Source: JAOPZW01 sp963807305 (GTDB taxonomy: Bacteria > Actinomycetota > Thermoleophilia > Solirubrobacterales > Solirubrobacteraceae). From it: DNA of 64,000 nt. The first letter of the stretch is position 1. Each line of letters begins with the position of its first letter. Positions 9,585 to 15,851 of this stretch are shown in pieces. The notes under the pieces were generated by a model. That model did not search any database, was not told where the DNA came from, and saw nothing but the letters and a program-made list of their open reading frames with translations. The position numbers and the translations under genes were made by a program. The stretch covers positions 36,375-100,374 of the forward strand of contig CAWEBN010000004.1 of NCBI GenBank assembly GCA_963807305.1, given 5' to 3'.

Positions 9585-9612
9585 GCGGTTTCTCCCTCCC
9601 GCGGAGCTGGAC

Positions 9613-9640
9613 TGCGGCTGTCATACCCCGGACAGCCGCA
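9613..9640 (-). promoter_or_regulatory. Perfect 10-bp inverted repeat upstream of the permease operon
   Basis: TGCGGCTGTC and GACAGCCGCA are exact inverted copies around an 8-base centre. On the minus strand the centre contains TATGAC, a possible -10. The repeat lies 29 bases upstream of the permease start and about 20 bases after the stop of the preceding gene. No T-run follows, so an operator for a repressor is favoured over a terminator, but both remain possible. Confidence 0.5.
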
Positions 9641-9659
9641 GATAAGGCCTCCTCGACCG

Positions 9660-10475
9660 CTAAAGCGTCATCTCGCCCCGCAGGGCGCGCGAATAGCGCT
9701 CGGCCGATCGGCGCACGATGGCCTTGGCGTCGCGGCGCACGAGGCGGTCCCACCACGCCCCGTAGATGACCTCGAACTCGTAGGGCTCGAGCGCCTGCGC
9801 GATGCGGGCGACGCTCGCCTCGGGCAGCGGGATCAGGTTGGGATAGCTGTACATGAAGCCGACGTGCGTGTGGTCGGGGATGACCTGCACGATGTCGCCG
9901 CTCAGCAGCGCGCCGGCCCCGTCCGCGCCGTCGCGCCAGTGCAGCACGGTGCCGCCCGCGAAGTGCCCGCCGCAATGGATGAGGGTGACGCCGTCGCCGA
10001 GCTTGCGCGTGCCGCCGGTCCACAGCTCGATGGCCGGATCGGGGCGCGTGATCCACCGCTCGTCGTCGGCGTGCAGGAGCACCGGGCACTCGAAGCGCGC
10101 CGCCCAGTCGGCCATCCCCGAGTAGTAGTGCGGGTGGGAGATCGCGATGGCCGCCAGGCCGCCGCGGCGCTCGATCTCGCCGGCGGCCTCGTCGTCGAAG
10201 CAGGTGGTGCAGTCCCACATGACGAAGCGCTCGCCGAGCGGTACGAGCAACGCGCGCTGGCCGATCGCGAGCCACGGCTCGGTGCCGACGCCGGTCAGCT
10301 CGGAGTCCTCGCGCAACTCGTTGCGATGGGTCTGCGCGAGCTCGTCGAAGGTCGTCCAGCGCTGGCCGTCCTCGGGGACGTACTGGCGCTCGTCGGTGCA
10401 GATCGGGCAGCGCTCGGGCGGCGCGGAGGCGTCGGGGAACTGGGCGGCGCAGGTGGCGCAGACGTATCGGGGCAT
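9660..10475 (-). CDS. Zinc-ribbon / metallo-beta-lactamase-fold protein
   Basis: 271 residues. An N-terminal rubredoxin-like zinc ribbon has Cys 6, 9, 23 and 26 (CATC and CPIC). A metallo-beta-lactamase-fold domain follows. Its first metal motif reads SHPHYYSG, where classical enzymes have HxHxDH, so the Asp is replaced; HCGGHFAGG and LSGDI look like the second His and the bridging Asp. This HPHYY variant occurs in a subgroup of uncharacterised MBL-fold proteins, so the metal content may differ from classical glyoxalase II enzymes. The ATG start is chosen because it places the zinc ribbon at the very N-terminus. It lies 20 bases after the EamA transporter gene on the same strand and may be co-transcribed. 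Substrate unknown. Confidence 0.75.
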   Translation of the reverse strand: MPRYVCATCAAQFPDASAPPERCPICTDERQYVPEDGQRWTTFDELAQTHRNELREDSELTGVGTEPWLAIGQRALLVPLGERFVMWDCTTCFDDEAAGEIERRGGLAAIAISHPHYYSGMADWAARFECPVLLHADDERWITRPDPAIELWTGGTRKLGDGVTLIHCGGHFAGGTVLHWRDGADGAGALLSGDIVQVIPDHTHVGFMYSYPNLIPLPEASVARIAQALEPYEFEVIYGAWWDRLVRRDAKAIVRRSAERYSRALRGEMTL

Positions 10476-10495
10476 GGTCGCCCAAGGCTGCCAAA

Positions 10496-11347
10496 TCAGC
10501 TGGCGGCGAGGCATGCGATGCCGACCAGGATGGCCACCGCGGCGACCGCGCGCTTGGACGCCTCGCCCTCGCCGAGCACGCGGGTGCCGAGCAGCGAGAC
10601 GATGACGATCGACGCCTCGCGCCCGGGCGCCACGATGGCGACGGGCGCGAGCGTCAGGGCAACGAGCACGAGGATGTAGGCCAGCGGGCTGAGCGCGCCG
10701 ACGGCGAGGATCGCGCGGCGGTCGTGCGCGAGGGCGGTGCGAAGGCCCTCGCGGTCGCGCAGCGCCGGCACGGCGAGGACGAACGCGCGGGTCACCTCCG
10801 AGCCCCAGTAGTAGGCGATCGTCGGTTGTGCGAGGTCCTCGACCGCGTGCGCGTCCCACAGCGTGTACGCGGCGATCGTCGTCCCGGTCAGCAGTGCGAA
10901 CCCGATCGCGGCGCGTGAGGGCGTCGCGTGGCCGGCGAAGGCGAGCGAGATGACGGCGACGACGATGATCGCGGCGCCTAGAAGCGCGAGCGGGCCGGGG
11001 CGCTCGCCGAGGATGACGACCGCCGCCAGCACCGAGAGCGCCGGACCGGTGCCGCGCGCGAGCGGGTAGACGACGGAGAGGTCGCCCTCGGCGTAGCCGC
11101 GCTGGAGCGTCGTGAAGTAGGCCGAGTGCAGGCAGCCGCTGCCGAACATGAAGGCGATGCCCGCGGCGCTCAGGTGGCGGCTGCCGACGGCGAGCTGGAT
11201 GGCGGCGGGCAGCGCGTAGAGAGTCGTGGCGCACAGCCCGGCGAGCCACACGAAGGGCAGGCCGCCGCGCGCCTGCTTGGCGAAGAAGTTCCACGACGCG
11301 TGGGCGATCGCGGCGGACGCGATGAGGGCGAGGGCCGTTGGGCTCAC
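10496..11347 (-). CDS. EamA-family (DMT) membrane transporter
   Basis: 283 residues with about ten hydrophobic helices arranged as two EamA repeats, as in the drug/metabolite transporter superfamily. Supporting motifs are VYPLARGTGPALSVLAAVVILGE-like text in the first repeat and VAIVAPGREASIVIVSLLGTRVLGE-like text in the second, each ending in the Gly-Glu of the EamA signature. The start is GTG. A TAGGGT hexamer lies 10 bases upstream and shares bases with the -10 of the divergent VOC gene. The cargo cannot be predicted; such proteins export amino acids, metabolites or drugs. Confidence 0.82.
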   Translation of the reverse strand: MSPTALALIASAAIAHASWNFFAKQARGGLPFVWLAGLCATTLYALPAAIQLAVGSRHLSAAGIAFMFGSGCLHSAYFTTLQRGYAEGDLSVVYPLARGTGPALSVLAAVVILGERPGPLALLGAAIIVVAVISLAFAGHATPSRAAIGFALLTGTTIAAYTLWDAHAVEDLAQPTIAYYWGSEVTRAFVLAVPALRDREGLRTALAHDRRAILAVGALSPLAYILVLVALTLAPVAIVAPGREASIVIVSLLGTRVLGEGEASKRAVAAVAILVGIACLAAS

Positions 11348-11357
11348 GAAGGGCGGA

Positions 11358-11367
11358 ACCCTAGGCT
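11358..11367. promoter_or_regulatory. Overlapping divergent -10 elements
   Basis: ACCCTAGGCT contains TAGGCT on the plus strand, ending 6 bases before the VOC gene ATG, and TAGGGT on the minus strand, ending 10 bases before the transporter GTG. The two hexamers share the central TA step. With only 26 bases between the genes, this looks like one bidirectional promoter firing leaderless or nearly leaderless transcripts both ways. Confidence 0.5.
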
Positions 11368-11373
11368 GCCCGC

Positions 11374-11736
11374 ATGAGCACCGACATCGCGCACTTCGCC
11401 ATCAACGCCGACGATCCCGAGGCGTCGCTGCGCTTCTACGAGGCGCTGTTCGGCTGGCGCTTCGAGCCGTGGGGCCCTCCCGGCTTCTTCCGGATGGAGC
11501 GCGAGTCGGGGCCGGTCATCGCCTTGCAGCAGCGCCGCGATGTCGGCGGCGTGCGCACGACCGGCTTCGAGTGCACGGTCGCGGTCGACGACGTCGGCGC
11601 TGCCGCCGAGGCCGTCGTCGCCCACGGCGGGCGCCTGCTCATGGAGCGCACGGCGATCCCGGGCGTCGGCGAGCTGATCTTCTTCGAGGACCCGGGCGGC
11701 AACGTGGCCGGGGCGATGCAGTACGCCCGTGAGTGA
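11374..11736 (+). CDS. VOC-family (glyoxalase/bleomycin-resistance-like) protein
   Basis: 120 residues, one vicinal-oxygen-chelate module made of two beta-alpha-beta-beta-beta units. It starts IAHFAINADDPEASLRFYEALFGW and ends IFFEDPGGNVAGAMQY, both standard for the family. The two expected metal ligands are visible as His 7 in the first strand and Glu in the FFEDPGGN strand. VOC proteins act as lyases, isomerases, dioxygenases or antibiotic-binding proteins, and the specific role is unknown. A TAGGCT -10 ends 6 bases before the ATG, so the message is probably leaderless. The next gene starts inside its last codons. Confidence 0.85.
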   Translation: MSTDIAHFAINADDPEASLRFYEALFGWRFEPWGPPGFFRMERESGPVIALQQRRDVGGVRTTGFECTVAVDDVGAAAEAVVAHGGRLLMERTAIPGVGELIFFEDPGGNVAGAMQYARE

Positions 11737-12445
11737 GCAGCTCGACCTGCGCGGGCGCGGGCTGGGCCCGGTGCCGCGCGAGGTGTGGGAGGCCCGGGCG
11801 CTCCGCTCGCTGGCGCTCGGAGGCAACCCGCTCGGGTCGGTCCCCGACGAGCTGGGGTCGCTCTCGATGCTGGCCGCGCTCTACCTCGACGACACGGGCC
11901 TCGAGTCGCTGCCCGAGTCCGTCGGGGAGCTCGGCCGGTTGCGCATCTTCGACGTCGCGCACAACCGCCTGCGCGCGCTGCCCGCCGGTGTGGCGCGGCT
12001 GGATGCGCTCGAGGTCCTCTACCTGGGCCACAACCGCTTCGCCGAGCTGCCCGAGCCGGTCCGCGGCCTGCGCGCCCTGACCTACCTGGGCGCCGACGCC
12101 AATCGCATCGAAGCGCTGCCCGAATGGATCGGCGAGCTCGGCGCGCTGCTCGAGCTGCGCGTCCAGGGCAACGCGCTACGGGCGCTCCCCGACGGGATCG
12201 GCGGCCTGCGTGCGCTGCGCGAGCTTCACCTGCGGGGCAATCGGATCGCGACGCTGCCCGACGCGCTCCGTGCGCTGCACGAGCTGCGTTCGCTGGACCT
12301 CCGCGAGAACGGGATCACGGCGCTGCCCGCGTGGCTCGCCGGGCTGCCGGCGCTCGAGCGCCTCGACCTGCGCTGGAACGGCTTCCTCGATCCGCCGGCC
12401 GTGGTCGAGAGCCTGCGCGAGCGCGGCTGCGTCGTCTGGCTGTGA
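11729..12445 (+). CDS. Leucine-rich repeat protein
   Basis: 238 residues, nearly all built from about nine 23-residue leucine-rich repeats of the form LPxxIGxLxxLxxLxLxxNxLxx, for example around LPESVGELGRLRIFDVAHN and LPEWIGELGALLELRVQGN. There is no signal peptide and no extra domain, so it is probably a cytoplasmic protein-interaction scaffold. It begins at a GTG that overlaps the end of the VOC gene by 8 bases, which suggests translational coupling. It ends one base before the convergent R2lox-like gene. No partner can be named. Confidence 0.85.
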   Translation: MSEQLDLRGRGLGPVPREVWEARALRSLALGGNPLGSVPDELGSLSMLAALYLDDTGLESLPESVGELGRLRIFDVAHNRLRALPAGVARLDALEVLYLGHNRFAELPEPVRGLRALTYLGADANRIEALPEWIGELGALLELRVQGNALRALPDGIGGLRALRELHLRGNRIATLPDALRALHELRSLDLRENGITALPAWLAGLPALERLDLRWNGFLDPPAVVESLRERGCVVWL

Positions 12446-12446
12446 C

Positions 12447-13715
12447 CTACCCGAACACCTTCGGCAGCGCCATCAGCACCCGCGGACTCCCCTTCGGCCG
12501 CAACCGCCGACGCAGCATCAACGCCCGCGGGTCGGCGCGACCCGCCATCACGTCGGCCCAGTCGTCGAAGCGCACGCGCAGGGTGACGTCGGGCTTCGCG
12601 GCGCGGCCGGCCACGGCCCTCGAGGCGCCGTTGTCCAGCACGACGTGCCACGGCGCGGCGTCGGCGAAGTCCCACTCGATCGTCGTCCCCGGCCGCACGC
12701 TGTCCGCGATGGCCCCGCGGCGGATCGTGTCGAACATGATCTCGATCGCCTCTGGGTCCTGGGTCACGCCGTCGTCGCCCGGCCCGATGAGCCCGGCGCG
12801 CAGCAGCTTCTGGCCACGCACGGCGCGCTCGCGCGGCGGGAGGTCCATCGGCATGGGGAAGCCGGGGATCGTGTCGACCGGGAGCCCGACCGCGCGCAGG
12901 CGCTGCTCGATCGAGGTCGCGCCGGCCTCGCCCAGGTCCTCGAGCGTGAAGCCGAAGCACTCCGTGTAGGAGCGGTCCCAGTTCGGCGGCTTGGCCACCG
13001 CCGAGGTCCACGGCAGGACCTCCTTGATGAGGCCGACGATCGCGTGCTGGATCGGGCCGGGGTCCTCGCGGTAGAGGTCGGCCAGAAGCTTGACGCCGAA
13101 GCCGATGTGGCGCTGCTCGTCGAGCGAGACGTTGCGCATGCCCTCGCGGAAGCCGGGCAGCACGTCGAGCTGCTCGAGCGAGGCCTCGATCATGTGCTGC
13201 CCCGGCTGGGCCAGCGAGGCCTCCACGACGAGGTGGTAGAGGGTCACCGCCGCGGCGAGCTTGGGCTTCGAGCAGTCGTGGCGCAGCTCCTCGGCCATCC
13301 GGTCCAGGCGGCTGAAGACCTGGCGGTGGCCCCACGTGATCTGGCCGGCCGTGGCCCGCAGGCCGCCGGCCATCGTCCCGTCGCCGGCGCCGACCACCTC
13401 GTGCATGAAGCGCTTGAAGAAGACCGAGTGGCGGGCCTCGTCGACCTGCTGCGTGGTCAGGAAGTACTTCTGCTCCTCCAGCGGCGCGGCGTCGATGTAG
13501 GGCGAGAGGTTGTCGGTGACCGAGTCCTCGCCGTGGAAGAAGAGCGCGTAGAGCCACAGCGCCGAGCGGCGCTGCTCCTCGCTGAGGCGCTCGTGCCAGT
13601 CGATGCGGTCCTGGCTGAAGTCGATCTCCGTGGCGCGCCAGTTGCCCCGCTCCCACCGCGCGTAGAGGTCGTCGTAGGAGATCGCGTCGGTGACCGACGC
13701 CACGGGGGCGGACAT
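12447..13715 (-). CDS. R2lox-type ligand-binding oxidase fused to a C-terminal SCP2 domain
   Basis: 422 residues. Residues 20-290 form a ferritin-like metal-oxidase domain. The six expected metal ligands are Glu63, Glu93/His96 (DEARH), Glu165 and Glu200/His203 (DEQRH). Val66 and Tyr160 occupy the positions that form the Val-Tyr cross-link in R2-like ligand-binding oxidases (V71/Y162 in M. tuberculosis Rv0233), and the spacing to the ligands matches. R2lox proteins use a Mn/Fe cofactor and hold a long-chain fatty-acid-like ligand. Residues of about 320-422 (TIEWDFADAAPWHVVLDNG onward) look like an SCP2 sterol/lipid-binding domain, which known R2lox proteins lack. The promoter carries a TetR-type operator and a CRP-type site. 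Activity is unknown; two-electron oxidation of a lipid is plausible inference. Confidence 0.8.
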   Translation of the reverse strand: MSAPVASVTDAISYDDLYARWERGNWRATEIDFSQDRIDWHERLSEEQRRSALWLYALFFHGEDSVTDNLSPYIDAAPLEEQKYFLTTQQVDEARHSVFFKRFMHEVVGAGDGTMAGGLRATAGQITWGHRQVFSRLDRMAEELRHDCSKPKLAAAVTLYHLVVEASLAQPGQHMIEASLEQLDVLPGFREGMRNVSLDEQRHIGFGVKLLADLYREDPGPIQHAIVGLIKEVLPWTSAVAKPPNWDRSYTECFGFTLEDLGEAGATSIEQRLRAVGLPVDTIPGFPMPMDLPPRERAVRGQKLLRAGLIGPGDDGVTQDPEAIEIMFDTIRRGAIADSVRPGTTIEWDFADAAPWHVVLDNGASRAVAGRAAKPDVTLRVRFDDWADVMAGRADPRALMLRRRLRPKGSPRVLMALPKVFG

Positions 13716-13721
13716 GATCGG

Positions 13722-13727
13722 AAGCTA
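13722..13727 (-). promoter_or_regulatory. -10 element of the R2lox-SCP2 gene
   Basis: On the minus strand this reads TAGCTT and ends 6 bases before the ATG, with no Shine-Dalgarno sequence between them, so the transcript is probably leaderless. The region 17-18 bases further upstream has no TTGACA-like box, consistent with dependence on an activator. Confidence 0.5.
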
Positions 13728-13745
13728 CTGAACGGGCGTTCAGTA
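13726..13745. promoter_or_regulatory. TetR-family-type operator palindrome
   Basis: TACTGAACG-GG-CGTTCAGTA: perfect 9-bp arms around a 2-bp centre. The ACTGAACG half-site is typical of TetR-family regulators of fatty-acid and xenobiotic genes. It fills the spacer between the -35 and -10 regions of the R2lox-SCP2 promoter, a position that would block RNA polymerase. The regulator gene is not within the window. Confidence 0.75.
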
Positions 13746-13749
13746 AGTG

Positions 13750-13765
13750 TGTGATCCGCGTCACA
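13750..13765. promoter_or_regulatory. CRP/GlxR-type binding site
   Basis: TGTGA-N6-TCACA is an exact match to the CRP-family consensus half-sites and spacing. The centre lies about 42 bases upstream of the start codon of R2lox-SCP2. If the transcript is leaderless, this is the class II activator position near -41.5. Confidence 0.6.
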
Positions 13766-13770
13766 TTCGG

Positions 13771-14802
13771 CTACTTGCGGATCTCGCAGTTCAGCGCCTT
13801 GTCGCCCGGGCCGAGGACGACGGTGTCGCGCCCCGGCCCGCAGTTGACCACCTCGCCCGGGTTGCCGAAGCCGGGCTCGAGGCGGTCGTTGCCAGGCCCG
13901 CCGCGCAGGCGGTCCTTGCCGTAGCCGCCGAACAGCGTGTCGTCGCCGGCGCCGCCCTCGAGCGTGTCGTTGCCGCGCCCGCCCTCGAGGACGTCGGCGC
14001 CGTCGCCGCCGATCTCCTCGTCGTTGCCGAAGCGCCCGAAGAGCTTGTCGTCGCCCGAGCCGCCGACGAGCTTGTCGTCGCCGCCGGCGCCCTCGAGCAC
14101 GTCGTCGCCCCCGCGGCCCTCGCACAGGTCGTCGCCCGAGCTGCCGCGGACCTGCTCGTCGGCCTCGGTCCCCTGCAGGCCGGGCTGGCTGCTCGGCGAC
14201 GACGGCTGGCGACCGGGCGGCGGCTCGCGCTGACCGACGGCGCGCACGCCGCCGCGCGGCTCGCACAGACGCTGGGCGATGTCGGCCTCGTCGCGCGTCT
14301 CCTCGCAGTTGGTCGCACGGCCCAGGTCGGAGCTCAGGTTGTAGTAGAGGACGTCGTGCCCGGGGCCGCAGTCGACGTCGTCGAGGCCCGAGCCGCCCCA
14401 GATGACGTCGTCGCCCGCGCCGCCGAAGACCGTGTCGTTGCCGTTCGACGCCTTGATCGTGTCGTTGCCGTCGTCGCCGTGGATCGTGTCGTCGCCGAAG
14501 GCCGTCTCGACGATCTTGTCGTCGCCGGGTCCGCCGTGCAGCTGGTCGTCGCCGTCGCCGCCGTCGATCGCGTCGGCCCCCGTGCCGCCGAAGATCGTGT
14601 CGTTGCCGCGGTCGCCGTTGAGGCGGTCGGCGCCGCCCATCCCGCGCAGCGTGTCATTGCCCCCGCCGCCGTTCATGGTGTCGGCGCCGCCGCCGCCGGC
14701 CAGGTGGTCGGGCCCCGCGCCGCCGTCGCGCGCCAGGGCGGGGACCACCGCCACGGCGAGGATCACGGCGAGCAGGAGCGAGAGGACGCAGGACCGACGC
14801 AT
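13771..14802 (-). CDS. Secreted RTX-type calcium-binding repeat protein
   Basis: 343 residues. The chosen ATG (14802) follows AGAGG by 8 bases and gives a clear signal peptide, MRRSCVLSLLLAVILAVAVV-PALA. The mature protein has two blocks of RTX nonapeptides (GGxGxDxxx, e.g. GGGGNDTLRG and GGAGDDTLFGG), separated by a low-complexity Pro/Ser/Gln linker. Each block closes with a similar cysteine module: DCGPGHDVLYYNL...NCE and NCGPGRDTVVLG...NCE, so each block may be capped by a disulfide. RTX repeats fold into a beta-roll when they bind calcium outside the cell. No enzymatic or toxin domain is visible. Function unknown. Confidence 0.82.
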   Translation of the reverse strand: MRRSCVLSLLLAVILAVAVVPALARDGGAGPDHLAGGGGADTMNGGGGNDTLRGMGGADRLNGDRGNDTIFGGTGADAIDGGDGDDQLHGGPGDDKIVETAFGDDTIHGDDGNDTIKASNGNDTVFGGAGDDVIWGGSGLDDVDCGPGHDVLYYNLSSDLGRATNCEETRDEADIAQRLCEPRGGVRAVGQREPPPGRQPSSPSSQPGLQGTEADEQVRGSSGDDLCEGRGGDDVLEGAGGDDKLVGGSGDDKLFGRFGNDEEIGGDGADVLEGGRGNDTLEGGAGDDTLFGGYGKDRLRGGPGNDRLEPGFGNPGEVVNCGPGRDTVVLGPGDKALNCEIRK

Positions 14803-14851
14803 TGTCGGATCCTCTGCCATCGCGCCGCTCGGGTGCAACCGCGACCCCCCG

Positions 14852-14987
14852 AACGCTCAGGTCGGCTGGTGCGATCCGCGGCCCCTGACGAGGACCGCAG
14901 CGCAGGCGACGATGACGCCAACGCTCACGCCGGCTGGTGCGATCCGCGGCCGCTGACCAGGACCGCAGCGCAGGCGAGGATGACGCC
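14852..14987. repeat. Tandem 68-bp duplication of the transporter 3' end
   Basis: Two adjacent copies (14852-14919 and 14920-14987) differ at only a few positions. The upstream copy encodes the last residues of the YdcZ-type transporter (VGVILACAAVLVSGRGSHQPA, then stop). The downstream copy still encodes VGVIVACAAVLVRGRGSHQPT and a stop, but in another frame because 68 is not a multiple of three. Confidence 0.9.
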
Positions 14988-15842
14988 CACGACGGTGCCG
15001 GCGGTCACCGTCTCGCCGCGGGCGGGAGCGACGAGGTCGAGGGCCAGGCCTCCGATGGCCTGCCCGGCGGTGAGCGCGAGGATCAGGCGCAGGACGCCGA
15101 GGCGTGACACGAGCACGGCCATCGTCGTCGCGACGGCGGCGCCGAGCAGCCCGGCCGAGTACTCGAGCGGCGGGGCCGACCAGCCGTGGGGCGGCGAGAG
15201 GCCCGTCGCGATCGCGGCGACGACGAGCAGCGCGAAGAAGCCGACGGCGAAGTTGACGGTGCCCGCGAAGAGCGGCTCGCCGGTGTTGCGCGCGAGGTGC
15301 CCGTTGGCCGCCTGCTGAAAGGCGCTGGCGGCGCCGGCGACCAGGGCGAAGGCGAGCAGCCCCAACTGCACGTGGGCACTGGCGCCCAGCGCGGACGCGA
15401 CGACCGCCGCGACCGTCAGCGCCACGCCGGCGATCCGGCCGGTGGTGACGCCCTGGTGGCCGGCCGGGCTCAGCCCGACGCCGTCGGCGACCAGGCTGCC
15501 CGTCGTCTGCCCGCAGACGAGCGCGACGCTCAGCAGCGCGACGCCGATCTTCGGGGCGCCGATCGCCCCGGCGGCAATGAACAGCGCGCCGCCCAGGCCG
15601 CCGAGCAGGTGCCAGAGGCGCACGTTCTGGAGCGAGCGCAGCGCCCGCGGGATGGCTCCGATCGCGAGCGTCACCACGAGCAGGGCCAGGAGGCCGACGC
15701 CGTTGTTGACGGTCGCGGCGTCCACGCCCGAGCCGATCGACTCGCCCAGTCGGCCGTTGATGTAGGCCTGCCCGGAGAGCGCGACGCCCGCCACGACGAC
15801 GACGAGCGTCGGCAGCGCGGTGGCGCGCGCGGCGACGGCCAC
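14925..15842 (-). CDS. YdcZ-type DMT-family membrane protein
   Basis: 305 residues with about ten hydrophobic helices arranged as two DMT_YdcZ repeats. In each repeat a QAYINGRLG- or QQAANGHLA-like motif is followed by VNNGVGLLAL or VNFAVGFFAL, which is typical of this family. It probably exports a small metabolite; the cargo is unknown. The GTG start lies 9 bases after the glyS stop, so it is likely co-transcribed with glyS. Its last 20 codons are duplicated in tandem just downstream. Confidence 0.82.
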   Translation of the reverse strand: MAVAARATALPTLVVVVAGVALSGQAYINGRLGESIGSGVDAATVNNGVGLLALLVVTLAIGAIPRALRSLQNVRLWHLLGGLGGALFIAAGAIGAPKIGVALLSVALVCGQTTGSLVADGVGLSPAGHQGVTTGRIAGVALTVAAVVASALGASAHVQLGLLAFALVAGAASAFQQAANGHLARNTGEPLFAGTVNFAVGFFALLVVAAIATGLSPPHGWSAPPLEYSAGLLGAAVATTMAVLVSRLGVLRLILALTAGQAIGGLALDLVAPARGETVTAGTVVGVILACAAVLVSGRGSHQPA

Positions 15843-15851
15843 GGCGGCGGC

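Noticed and set aside
12447..13715. Ribonucleotide reductase R2 subunit
   Set aside because: The first ligand is Glu with the R2lox Val/Tyr cross-link residues; no radical-transfer C-terminus is present and an SCP2 domain follows.
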